64,000 bases of DNA from assembly GCF_937468385.1 (NCBI RefSeq), contig NZ_CALBWS010000001.1:1-64000 (forward strand), in the 5' to 3' direction. Under the pieces are notes generated by a model. It saw only the letters and a list, made by a program, of their open reading frames with translations, was not told where the DNA came from and searched no databases. Shown piece after piece: positions 35,001 through 42,855 of this stretch. The stretch's first letter is position 1; the number at the start of each line of letters is the position of its first letter. Origin of the DNA: Neobacillus rhizosphaerae. GTDB taxonomy: Bacteria > Bacillota > Bacilli > Bacillales > Cytobacillaceae. Both the position numbers and the translations under genes were made by a program.

Positions 35001-37434
35001 TTTTCACTTCAACTGTGTTAACGTCTTCGATGTTACCTGCTTTATCTATACTATTGAAGGAAACCTTCGTTACGCCTTCATTACTCACCCTAAAGCTTGT
35101 TCCTTCCACAAGATCATAACCATTAATAGAATAGTAGGTTTTATCAACGCCACTTCCATGGTCTGATACAGATAAAAGGCCAGTTACGTCGTCTTTATAC
35201 CAAGAATTTGTTATATTTGAAGTCGTAATTGGTGCAATATTGTCGATATTTAACTCAACGGTCTTAACTTCTTCGATGTTACCCGCTTTATCTATGCTAT
35301 AGAAGGATACTTTCGTTACACCTTCTTCCTTTACCCTAAAGCTTGTTCCTTCTACAAAATCAGAACCGTTTATAGAATAGAAAGTTTTTGCAACGCCGCT
35401 CACATTGTCTGATGAAGATAAATTGAAAAAATCTTCCTTAAACCAAGAATTTGTTGCATTCGAGGTTGTAGTTGGCGCAGTCTTGTCGATTATTACTTCT
35501 ACTGTCTTCGTTACTTCAATGTTTCCTGCATTATCAACGCTGTAAAAGGAAACTTTGTGCTTCCCTTCATCCTGGATGGTAAAGGTAGTACCTTCTTTAA
35601 ATGTTGATTCATTAATAGAATAGAAGGTTTTAGCCACTCCGCTTTGGTTATCTGTAGCAGTCAGTTGGACTGTTACATCTTCATTGTAGAAAGAGTCTGC
35701 TATGTTTGAAATCGTAACAGGCGGAATGGTATCCTTTACAGGAGGTACCTCTATATTTGAACCAATATTCAAGGTGACTTGATTAGAAGCTTGAGATTCT
35801 CCAAAACGAGTATTATAGGAAGTGACCTCAAATATATGCTTCCCTTCAGTCTGGTTAGGAAGCTTTTGTTGAAGACTTGGAGTCGTTCCAACCTTTTTTT
35901 TCGTTCCATTGACAATTTCGTATATATTATAGCCAGATACATTGTCTGTTTTTGTCCAATCTAAGGTAATACTGGTTTCATTCTCAACGGTTCCTGTTAA
36001 AACAGGGGCTTGCAATTCAGGGTACTTTAGATCGTATTCAATCCGGGAAGCAGTTTTAGATTCTCCAAAGCGATCACTATAGGCGATCACCTCAAATGTA
36101 TAGTGTCCTTCCGGCATATATAATAAAGTGTGTGCGTTTACAAGCTTGGTTGTGATTAATTTACGCTCACCATTAATAATTTGATAAACCTTATAACCAG
36201 TTGCATAATCGGAAGGATCCCATCTTAAGACTAAATCATTTCCGTTTTGAACGGTAATATTTAAATTCTTAGGAGCTTCTATAACTGGATGAGTTAAATC
36301 AAATTCAAGATTTGCCACCGATGATGATTCCCCAAAACGATCACTATAAGATGCTAATTCATACTTATAATTGCCTTCTGGCATATTAACGAATGTTGAA
36401 TTCAATACAGAAGTAGTTAATAATAACTTCCTCTCACCATTTACATACTGATATAATTTATACTTATCTGCATATTCTACTTTTGCCCATCTAAGATTGA
36501 TATCATTTACATTCGATAATGTGTAAGTTAGGGTGCTAGGAGCAAGCATTTGCGGATAAACCATATCAAAGTCCAACTGAAAAGGTTCTATTGATTCACC
36601 GAAGCGATCACTATATGTGGTGACTTCGTATAAATGCTTGCCTTCTGTTACATTTGAAATAATATGACTGTTTAATCTTGTCGTTGTAAGCAATTTCTTT
36701 GTTCCGTCAATTACTTCATAGACTTTATAATTACTAGCATAATTTACTCTTTGCCAGTTAAAAATCAAATCATTCCCATTCTGGACGGAATACGTTACGA
36801 GCGGCGATTTCATTTCAGGAAAAATGACCTCACCTTCAATCCTTAATCCGGCTTTGGACTCACCAAATCGGCTATTATAGGATGTTACTTCATAAGTATA
36901 TTTTCCTTCCGGATGATTTTGGAATGTATAATTTACAGCTGTTGTGGTGGTAACTAGCTTTCTCGTACCATCGATAACTTGATAAATTTTATAATCCGCC
37001 GCATAAGTTGCCTTATTCCAGCTTAATGTCAAATCATTTCCGCTAAGGATGGTCGATGAAATGCTTGTTGGGCTTTGCATCACAGGGTATAAAACTTCAA
37101 CTGTTACGCTATTTGAAAGTGAAGTTTCATCAAGATTTCTTACGGCAGAAACAGCAAAAGTGCTACTTCCCTCCTGTACACCAAAGATAGTAGTCTCTGT
37201 GAATTCATAAGTTACCTGTTTAACTAGTTCTTGCTTGCCTGCATCTAGTTTGTATACACGGTACGCACTAGCTCCAGAAACTTTATCCCAGCTCAATGTA
37301 ATATTACCAGGATAGTTTTGGCTCGCTTTTAAATTAGTTGGGGTAAGTAATTCAAAAGCAAACGCATTTATTAATGGAAATACTAATTGAAAACATAATA
37401 GTATAGTAGCAAAAATGGAAAACTTCTTTACCAT
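32026..37434 (-). CDS. Giant secreted repeat protein: FN3-like domains plus 13 OmpL47-type repeats
   Basis: A protein of 1,802 residues with a signal peptide (residues 1-27, ending near NAFAFE). Residues about 30-560 hold six FN3-like domains, each with a W/Y-K-V-Y core and a GESK or GESS end. About 565-1630 hold 13 OmpL47-type repeats of about 82 residues (SGVDKTYYSING and KVSFYSIDKAGNIE motifs). The C-terminal 170 residues are a different beta-rich module. There is no LPXTG or membrane anchor. I start at the ATG at 37434 (AAGGAG eight bases upstream); the longer frame start lies in a c-di-GMP-I riboswitch. It lies between flaG and hag and probably acts in adhesion or matrix, which is inference. 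Repeats 5 and 12 share the same short deletion. Confidence 0.88.
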   Translation of the reverse strand: MVKKFSIFATILLCFQLVFPLINAFAFELLTPTNLKASQNYPGNITLSWDKVSGASAYRVYKLDAGKQELVKQVTYEFTETTIFGVQEGSSTFAVSAVRNLDETSLSNSVTVEVLYPVMQSPTSISSTILSGNDLTLSWNKATYAADYKIYQVIDGTRKLVTTTTAVNYTFQNHPEGKYTYEVTSYNSRFGESKAGLRIEGEVIFPEMKSPLVTYSVQNGNDLIFNWQRVNYASNYKVYEVIDGTKKLLTTTRLNSHIISNVTEGKHLYEVTTYSDRFGESIEPFQLDFDMVYPQMLAPSTLTYTLSNVNDINLRWAKVEYADKYKLYQYVNGERKLLLTTSVLNSTFVNMPEGNYKYELASYSDRFGESSSVANLEFDLTHPVIEAPKNLNITVQNGNDLVLRWDPSDYATGYKVYQIINGERKLITTKLVNAHTLLYMPEGHYTFEVIAYSDRFGESKTASRIEYDLKYPELQAPVLTGTVENETSITLDWTKTDNVSGYNIYEIVNGTKKKVGTTPSLQQKLPNQTEGKHIFEVTSYNTRFGESQASNQVTLNIGSNIEVPPVKDTIPPVTISNIADSFYNEDVTVQLTATDNQSGVAKTFYSINESTFKEGTTFTIQDEGKHKVSFYSVDNAGNIEVTKTVEVIIDKTAPTTTSNATNSWFKEDFFNLSSSDNVSGVAKTFYSINGSDFVEGTSFRVKEEGVTKVSFYSIDKAGNIEEVKTVELNIDNIAPITTSNITNSWYKDDVTGLLSVSDHGSGVDKTYYSINGYDLVEGTSFRVSNEGVTKVSFNSIDKAGNIEDVNTVEVKIDKTAPITTSNVKNSWYKDNVTVLLSSSDNGSGVDKTYYSINGTDFVEGTSFSVSEEGVTKVSFYSVDKAGNIEEVNTVEVNIDKTAPITTSNQTNEDGTVLLSPSDHGSGVDKTYYSINGSDYKEGTSFSVSEKGVTKFSFYSIDKAGNIEDVNTVEVNIDKTAPITTSNVKNSWYNDNATVLLSPSDNGSGVDKTYYSINGSDFVEGTSFKVSEEGVTKVSFYSIDKAGNIEDVNTVDVKTDYTAPITTSNVKNSWYNDNVTVLLSPSDIGSGVDKTYYSINGSDFVEGTSFKVSEEGVTKVSFYSIDKAGNIEDVNTVEVNIDNIAPITTSNVKNSWYNDNVTVLLSPSDIGSGVDKTYYSINGSDFVEGTSFKVSEEGVTNVSFYSVDKAGNIEDVNTVEVKIDETAPITTSNVKNSWYNDNVTVLLSPSDNESGVDKTYYSINGSDFVEGTSFKVSEEGVTKVSFYSIDKTGNIEEVNTVEVNIDNIAPITTSNVKNSWYNDNVTVLLSPSDIGSGVDKTYYSINGSDFVEGTSFKVSEEGVTKVSFYSIDKAGNIEEVNTVEVNIDNIAPITTSNVKNSWYNDNVTVLLSPSDNESGVDKTYYSINGSDFVEGTSFSVSEEGVTKVSFYSIDKAGNIEEVKNVEVNIDKTAPITTSNLTNEDGTVLLSPSDNGSGVDKTYYSINGSDYKEGTSFKVSEDGVTKVTFYSVDKAGNIEDVNTVEVNIDKTAPITTSNVTNSWYKEDVTVLLSPTDNGSGVDKTYYSINGSDYKEGTSFKVSEEGVTKVSFYSVDKAGNIEDKKTVDVKIDKNAPIVVWNLDDEYALGTYLPEYSAIDTVSGIAHEKVTVNGQEITGPIKFDKPGSYTLVLSVTDKAGWTTTVKKTINVYVHATIVVNPGIIKTNTGVFTVQVTVPKGIDMKKFDLHSATLNGVSANSGTNGLLQQAKNGQFKFDRDQFTWKPGTVEVEFRGYVDGYLVVGSTTVIVK
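32550..35725 (-). repeat. Tandem array of 13 near-identical units of about 246 bp
   Basis: Within the giant gene, 13 units follow one another. Units 6-11 differ by only a few residues, while units 1 and 2 are the most diverged, which points to recent expansion by recombination in the middle and 3' part. Units 5 and 12 are shorter and share the NEDGTVLL variant, as if copied as a block. Confidence 0.85.
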
Positions 37435-37460
37435 AACGTTTACTCCTTTTTCATGGAAAA
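37435..37460 (-). promoter_or_regulatory. Hairpin masking the ribosome site of the giant repeat gene
   Basis: On the minus strand CCTTTTT pairs with AAAAAGG across a five-base loop; the second arm contains the AAGGAG ribosome site. Placed directly downstream of a c-di-GMP-I aptamer, this looks like a translational expression platform. No leader terminator is seen. Confidence 0.6.
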
Positions 37461-37489
37461 AGGCAACGAAAGTTCCAATAACATGTTTT

Positions 37490-37578
37490 TGTGGTATCCG
37501 GCTGCCATCCAGCTTGTCATGTTGGTACAGGCCCTCGGTTTTACGTCCCACAGTTTCCCATGGTTTGCCTTTTTCACA
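37490..37578 (-). promoter_or_regulatory. Cyclic-di-GMP-I (GEMM-I) riboswitch aptamer, second copy
   Basis: On the minus strand: AAAAAGGCAAACC, the hairpin CCATGG-GAAA-CTGTGG with its GAAA tetraloop, GGGACGTAAAACC, GAGGGCC, a second arm, and the receptor side GGCAGCCGGATACC. This is the GEMM-I order and spacing. GACGTAAAAC differs from the usual GACGCAAAGC at two positions, so ligand preference should be tested. It ends about 55 bases before the giant gene. Confidence 0.82.
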
Positions 37579-37649
37579 AATTGTCGTTTTATTATTAAAT
37601 CCTTTTACATTGAAACTATATTAAGTAAAAATATTACTATTCTTCTAAA

Positions 37650-37682
37650 AAGAGAGAGATCTTACAATATTAAGATCTCTCA
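37650..37682 (-). terminator. Intrinsic terminator of hag
   Basis: AGAGATCTTA pairs perfectly with TAAGATCTCT across six bases, followed on the minus strand by a U-rich run. It lies just after the flagellin stop and isolates hag from the riboswitch and giant gene. Confidence 0.88.
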
Positions 37683-37693
37683 ATTTAATCATA

Positions 37694-38863
37694 TTAACGA
37701 AGAAGTTGTAATACACCTTGAGGCTGTTGGTTCGCTTGAGCAAGCATTGCTTGAGCAGCTTGAGCAAGAATTGAGTTTTTCGTTTGTTCCATCATTTCTT
37801 TTGCCATGTCTACATCACGAATACGAGACTCAGCAGCAGTTAAGTTTTCTTGAGATGTTCCTAAATTATTGATTGTGTGCTCTAAACGATTTTGGAAAGC
37901 ACCTAATTTTGAGCGTTGTCCAGAAACATCTTCAATTGCTTTATTGATTGCAGAGATAGAAGCTTCTGCTGATGCAGCAGAGCTTACTTTAATATTGTCT
38001 ACATGAAGTGCTTCTGCTCTCATATCATTAATTTCAACATTCATTGTTTGTGAAGAGTTTGCACCAATTTGGAACGTTAATGCGTTATTTTTATATTCTG
38101 TTACAGATGCACGAGAAGTGAAAGTTGCTTCTTTACCGATATCTTCAACACCAATTGCACCTAGGGCTAAATCATATTTTCCATTTGCTGTAATAATTGA
38201 TTGAGCTCCACCTGCAGCAGGAATACCAGTAATTGTATTTTTATTACCGCTTTGATCAGTAAACTCTAAAGTAAACTGACTAAGAGCAGCATCGTAATCT
38301 GTAATTTTCAAATTAAGTGTTTCATTTGCTTCAGAACCAACAGATGTTGCTGTAGATGGAGATTGAGCAACTACTCCAGTGAATAATTTATCGTCACCTT
38401 GGTTGTCAAATTTAACGTTTCCGATTTGTTCAGTAACACCATTTTTTGAACCATCGATAAGTTTCTTTGTATTAAATTCAGTTGTATTTCCAATGCGGTC
38501 GATTTCACCAATAAGCTGATCCATTTCTTTTTGTAATTCTTTACGGTCTGCATCAGTGTTAGAATCATTTGATGATTGAACCGCTAATTCACGCATACGT
38601 TGAAGGATTGTATGTGATTCATTTAATGCACCTTCAGCTGTTTGAATTAATGAGATGCCATCTTGAGCGTTCTTTGAACCCATTTCAAGACCGCGAATTT
38701 GACCTCGCATTTTTTCAGAGATTGCTAATCCAGCTGCATCGTCACCTGCACGGTTAATCCGAAGACCTGAAGATAATTTTTCCATTGACTTGCCTTGTGC
38801 AGCTGTTGCACCTCCAAGTTGACGGTGTGTGTTAAGTGCTGCAATGTTGTGGTTAATACGCAT
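37694..38863 (-). CDS. hag: Flagellin, filament subunit
   Basis: A 389-residue flagellin. The conserved N-terminal domain (MRINHNIAALNTHRQLGGAT, then MEKLSSGLRINRAGDDAAGL) and C-terminal domain (NRLEHTINNLGTSQENLTAAESRIRDVDMAKEM, ending VLQLLR) flank a variable centre (about 165-290) that is larger than in B. subtilis Hag (304 residues). It is exported with FliS. The ribosome site AAGGAGG is strong. Two sigma-D sites lie about 235 and 400 bases upstream, so the leader is long. No fliW or csrA is next to it. Confidence 0.97.
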   Translation of the reverse strand: MRINHNIAALNTHRQLGGATAAQGKSMEKLSSGLRINRAGDDAAGLAISEKMRGQIRGLEMGSKNAQDGISLIQTAEGALNESHTILQRMRELAVQSSNDSNTDADRKELQKEMDQLIGEIDRIGNTTEFNTKKLIDGSKNGVTEQIGNVKFDNQGDDKLFTGVVAQSPSTATSVGSEANETLNLKITDYDAALSQFTLEFTDQSGNKNTITGIPAAGGAQSIITANGKYDLALGAIGVEDIGKEATFTSRASVTEYKNNALTFQIGANSSQTMNVEINDMRAEALHVDNIKVSSAASAEASISAINKAIEDVSGQRSKLGAFQNRLEHTINNLGTSQENLTAAESRIRDVDMAKEMMEQTKNSILAQAAQAMLAQANQQPQGVLQLLR

Positions 38864-38934
38864 GATTAAATTTCCTCCTTAAAATAAATAACTTTTGTAA
38901 TTTTAAATCATCTATAATAAACCCTAAGGGTCTA

Positions 38935-38984
38935 CTATCAAAAAAAATTTAATAAAATTTTAGGCATTTTGAACATTTTGATAG
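38935..38984. promoter_or_regulatory. Inverted pair of TATCAAAA boxes upstream of hag
   Basis: CTATCAAAA (38935) and TTTTGATAG (ending 38984) face each other across about 30 bases between the sigma-D promoters and hag, that is, inside the predicted leader. The same box occurs at flgB, yaaR, cheA and receptor genes. Confidence 0.4.
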
Positions 38985-39097
38985 TTTAATTGGTATTTAT
39001 CTTTGTACAATTCTACATTATAGATTTTTAGAATTCTCATACCGTTTATCAAAATATCTCTCTCTGTTTTACCGAAGGATTTCCTTGGTATTTATTC

Positions 39098-39124
39098 TTA
39101 TCGGTTAATTAAATAATTCGTTTA
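39098..39124 (-). promoter_or_regulatory. Sigma-D promoter of hag, proximal copy
   Basis: Minus strand TAAA, 15 bases, ACCGATAA: a near-ideal sigma-D promoter. Confidence 0.82.
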
Positions 39125-39259
39125 GTTATTTCCTACATTTTTTTAATTCCTAAAAGAATTCGATCGTATGGATTCTCATCGGACATCAAACATATTGTGT
39201 ACTGTTTTCAACGATTTGTTTTGCAGTCCTTTTTTTCGAAGAATTCTTTGTATTTATTG

Positions 39260-39286
39260 TTATCGGAGGATCAAACAATTGGTTTA
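39260..39286 (-). promoter_or_regulatory. Sigma-D promoter of hag, distal copy
   Basis: Minus strand TAAA, 15 bases, TCCGATAA. About 70 surrounding bases resemble those of the proximal copy, so the promoter segment was probably duplicated. Confidence 0.75.
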
Positions 39287-39392
39287 GTAGTTTTATCAAA
39301 CTTTTTTTGTATTGAAATAAAAAACATATAAGGAATTAAAATCGAAAATTTTTGTGGTGCGTTCAATAAAAAAAGAGTCACCCATAATGAAG

Positions 39393-39470
39393 TGACCCCC
39401 GTCAAGTAGACAGAAATAAAAAAGCACAATTATGCAACCTGAGTCCTGTATTGATATGGACTCAGGTTGT
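39393..39470 (-). mobile_element. Solo end fragment of the IS3-type element
   Basis: 78 bases starting TGACCCCCGTCAAGTAGACAG are almost identical to, and in the same orientation as, the end of the complete element at 41559. The rest of this copy is missing. A frame at 39432-39659 on the plus strand joins this fragment to about 60 codons of unrelated sequence (ELTDDGVIFKRGKNDLMIHK) that I do not recognise, perhaps another gene remnant. Confidence 0.8.
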
Positions 39471-39786
39471 CATACTACAGTGGAATTAACAGATGATGGT
39501 GTAATTTTTAAAAGGGGCAAGAATGACTTAATGATTCATAAAGCATTCGTGGAGAAACAAAAGTATAATATAGCCAAATTCAAGAAATCTAATTCAAAGA
39601 AGCTTCGTTTACTTCAACTGGTTATCTGCAATTATCCACGCCTAGAAGTTCTATGGTAGGTATATTATGAACAGAATGTGTCCTCCATTTAGTGATTTAG
39701 TGAATGATTCCTAAAAGAATATTGAATTACAAAAATACCAATAATATAATAAATTTGGTAATAAATACACTTATTGGAGGAACAAC

Positions 39787-41532
39787 ATGAAAAAGATTTT
39801 AGTAGTTTTGTCAGTACTAGTAATGTTTTTAAGCACCACTACCTTTAATCTATCGGGTAATAAGGTTGAGGCTGCAACAATAGGACAGAAATTATCAGAA
39901 CCCGAAGCAGGGTGGAAACGATATGATGATTCAAATCCTCTTATTACTTATAGAGGAATCGGGTGGGTTCACTCAACGGGTCAATCGGGTTATTATAATG
40001 GAACAAGAAGCTATGGTAACCTTAATAAATATAACCGTGCTTTTTTAAACTTTAAAGGAACTAAAATTAGACTAATCTTGGATCTAATGCCTGTAGCCTC
40101 TTCAGATTGTAGCATTTCAATAGACGGTGGGCCTGAAGAACCGTTTTCTTCCTATAGTGAAACTAATAAACCTATGACACTAGCCTATGAAAAAACGGAT
40201 TTACCTGATACAGAGCATACTGTCGTTATTACAGGAGGAACCACTAACAATTATAACATTATGTTAGATGCGATTGATATTGATGAAACAGGTGAACTTT
40301 TGCCAACTCCTACTTTGGTAGGCGATAAACTCACTTCCCCCGAGTCAGGATGGAAACGATATGATGATACAAATCCTGCTTTTAAATATGATAGCGACTT
40401 TATTTATAATGCAAATAATGTCAATGCTTATAATGGAGGTTATCATCAAAACCGTAGAAACGCCGCAGATGGCACATATAAACCAAATATGAAAGTTAAA
40501 TTTTTATTTGAAGGAACTAAAATTAGGATTATATCAATTCAAAACAATAATACCGCTTCTGATGATATTAAAATTAGTATAGATGGTGAAATCTTTAGTT
40601 ATTCTAATTTATATTCATCAACTATAACTATGAGTTCAGTTGAACAAGCGTTATCGTTTGAAAAAACTGGTCTTTCGAAGGGTATTCATACCGTTGAAAT
40701 GTGGTCAGAATCAAGCAAATTTAATTCATTAGATGCTGTTGATATAGATTCTGACGGTCTCCTACTTGATGAAAAATTAATAGAATCTTTACAACTAAAC
40801 AAAAACTCTCTTGAATTAAAAGTTGGCTCTAGCGAATCTTTAGTAGCAAGTATCACACCAGATAATGTAACTAACAAAAAAATCAAATGGACAAGCAGTA
40901 ACCCTGAAATTGCATCTGTAGACGAGAACGGAAACGTAATTGGTGTAAAACCAGGAAATGTAACCATTACTGCAACAACTACTGATGGTAGTAATCTTTC
41001 TCCAACATGCGAAGTAACAGTAACGGACACTAAAGTAGAATCTTTACAACTAAACAAAAACTCTCTTGAATTAAAAGTTGGCTCTAGCGAATCTTTAGTA
41101 GCAAGTATCACACCAGATGATGCAACTAACAAAAAAATCAAATGGACAAGCAGTAACCCTGAAATTGCATCTGTAGACGACAACGGAAACGTAATTGGTT
41201 TAAAACCAGGAAATGTAACCATTACTGCAACAACTACTGATGGTAGTAATCTTTCTGCAACATGCGAAGTAACAGTAACTGACACTAAAGTAGATGCAAA
41301 TAGAGGTATTCTTAAATTAACTACAACAACAGGGGATTTACATGAATACGATTTGTCTATGGACGAAATTGAAAAGTTTATTAATTGGATTGATGGTCGT
41401 GATAAAGGGGAAGGTAAACCATACTATACTTTTAGGCTAAATGTTAATGTTGGTAATATAGAAGCTCGAACAGAGTATATTATGTATGATAAAATTGTAA
41501 GCTTTGTAGTTGATGAGTATACATTAAAATAA
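39787..41532 (+). CDS. Secreted protein with two GWKRYDD modules and two Ig-like (Big_2) domains
   Basis: A 581-residue protein, the only clear plus-strand gene here. It has a signal peptide (residues 1-30, ending KVEA-A). Two related beta-rich modules of about 145 residues each begin E-x-GWKRYDD (near 39 and 188) and resemble carbohydrate-binding folds. Two nearly identical Big_2 domains of about 83 residues (ESLQLNKNSLELKVGSSESL) follow, then a C-terminal domain of about 85 residues that I cannot name. There is no cell-wall anchor motif. GGAGG precedes the ATG. It lies between two ends of one IS3-type element, so it was probably brought in as a passenger; an adhesin or sugar-binding role is inference. 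Confidence 0.82.
   Translation: MKKILVVLSVLVMFLSTTTFNLSGNKVEAATIGQKLSEPEAGWKRYDDSNPLITYRGIGWVHSTGQSGYYNGTRSYGNLNKYNRAFLNFKGTKIRLILDLMPVASSDCSISIDGGPEEPFSSYSETNKPMTLAYEKTDLPDTEHTVVITGGTTNNYNIMLDAIDIDETGELLPTPTLVGDKLTSPESGWKRYDDTNPAFKYDSDFIYNANNVNAYNGGYHQNRRNAADGTYKPNMKVKFLFEGTKIRIISIQNNNTASDDIKISIDGEIFSYSNLYSSTITMSSVEQALSFEKTGLSKGIHTVEMWSESSKFNSLDAVDIDSDGLLLDEKLIESLQLNKNSLELKVGSSESLVASITPDNVTNKKIKWTSSNPEIASVDENGNVIGVKPGNVTITATTTDGSNLSPTCEVTVTDTKVESLQLNKNSLELKVGSSESLVASITPDDATNKKIKWTSSNPEIASVDDNGNVIGLKPGNVTITATTTDGSNLSATCEVTVTDTKVDANRGILKLTTTTGDLHEYDLSMDEIEKFINWIDGRDKGEGKPYYTFRLNVNVGNIEARTEYIMYDKIVSFVVDEYTLK
40786..41281 (+). repeat. Tandem duplication of a Big_2 domain
   Basis: Two adjacent units of about 248 bp are nearly identical in DNA (a handful of substitutions), so the second Ig-like domain is a recent duplicate. 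Confidence 0.88.
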
Positions 41533-41595
41533 TTTTATACCCCCTACTCAATGTGAAATGACCCCCGTCAAGTAGACAGTAATAAAAAAGCACAA

Positions 41596-42478
41596 TTATG
41601 CAGCCTGAGTCCTGTATTGATATGGCCTCAGGTTGTTTAATTTCTTTTGGAAACGTTGATGGTTATAGAAACGAATGTGTCTATTTACAGCGTCTTTAAC
41701 TTCATCAGCTGTTCTGAAAGAGTATAGGTAAAAATACTCCGTTTTAAAGTGACTTGAGAAATTTTCCATGCATGCAATATCCCAACAGTTTCCCTTTCTG
41801 GACATACTAGCTTTCATCTGATATTTTTTAATTAGGTTGTTATATTGGCGGGATGTATTTTGGAAACCCTGATCACTATGCAGGAGGACACCTTTTACAT
41901 TCCGTTTTTTCTTTGCCTTTTTAACAGTATCGATAACCAGTTTCAGGTCATTCCTTTCACAAACATGGTAAGCAACAATTTCATTATTGTATAGATCTTT
42001 AATAGCGGACAAATACATTTTTTGACCATTAAAAATTAAATAGGTAATGACAGTTACCTATTTTTCATTTGGCATGGAGGCCAGGAAATCTCTGTTAAGA
42101 TGGTTGTCTGAAACAACGTAAGCTTCCTTCTTCCCGTAATATGGTTTCTTCTTTCGAATGACCGCCCTGAATTCTTAATTCACCCATATGACGCTGTACA
42201 CGTTTGTGATTCATTTTTAGCTCGTATGTTTTCTCTAGCCATGTCTGGACTCTCTGATATCCGTAAATCTCCTTAAGTTATTTATAACATTCCATGATTT
42301 TTTTCTTAATTTCTTCATCCTCTAGCTGCTTTTTAGTGGGCGACTCTTGTCGTTTTAACCACTCGTAATATCCACTTTTTGATACCTGTGCGATCTTGCA
42401 TAACAATTGAATAGAATAGTTCCCCTCAGACATTTCTTTGACTACTCCGTATTTCTTATGTGTTGGTACTTCTTCCAT
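41596..42478 (-). pseudogene. IS3-family transposase orfB, broken
   Basis: Two fragments remain. 42278-42478 encodes the HTH_21-like start (YSIQLLCKIAQVSKSGYYEWLKR). 41596-42018 encodes the C-terminal part of the rve integrase core with HSDQG (second Asp) and MENFSSHFK (Glu), ending in the IS3-type NHQRFQKKLNNLRPYQYR. The stretch between, which should hold the first catalytic Asp, is frameshifted, so no active enzyme is made. Confidence 0.88.
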
Positions 42479-42479
42479 T

Positions 42480-42785
42480 CCCCCTTTTACATCTTTTAGA
42501 GCTTTTTTAGCATTTCGTTCTCCGCTTCAAGACGTTTAATATTAACTTCTGAATCCTCAGGGTGGGTTCTTGGTCTGCCCATACCAGGTCCTTTTGCCTT
42601 TCCTCGTTTCTCCTCCAGCCCCTTTATCCTTCAGCCTTAAAATGTTTAACCCAGCGTCGTACGACTGAATGATCAATACCTAATTCCTTCGCAATGGTTT
42701 TTTACCCCATACCCTCTATTAGGTATATATCTATAGCTTTTTTCTTAAATGTGACATCGTATGTTATCCTTATATTTTTCCCCAT
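42480..42785 (-). pseudogene. IS3-family transposase orfA, broken
   Basis: From an ATG at 42785 the frame reads MGKNIRITYDVTFKKKAIDI and stops early at a TAA after GMG; reading past it gives the helix-turn-helix TIAKELGIDHSVVRRWVKHF, then another break. It is the orfA of the element, with at least two disabling changes. Confidence 0.78.
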
Positions 42786-42855
42786 AAAAAATCCCCTCCA
42801 TAGTAGACAGATTAGTATGCTTTCTTTTATCTGTCTACTATAAGGGGATCATATC

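Larger units (their letters stand above)
41559..42851 (-). mobile_element. IS3-family (IS150-like) insertion sequence, inactive
   Basis: 1,293 bp bounded by related ends, TGACCCCCGTCAAGTAGACAG and TGATCCCCTTATAGTAGACAG (inverted). It contains the two-frame transposase organisation of IS3 elements, with both frames broken. At its orfA end the terminal repeat occurs twice in opposite orientation (42791-42850). Confidence 0.88.

Noticed and set aside
32550..35725. Regular repeats that might suggest a CRISPR-like array
   Set aside because: Units are about 246 bp, contiguous, in frame and encode a protein domain; there are no spacers.
37435..37551. 39-codon upstream extension of the giant repeat protein
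   Set aside because: It translates the c-di-GMP-I riboswitch; the ATG at 37434 has an AAGGAG site and directly starts a signal peptide.
39432..39659. 75-codon plus-strand open frame
   Set aside because: It starts within an IS-end fragment and joins it to unrelated sequence; no ribosome site. Noted only as a possible gene remnant.
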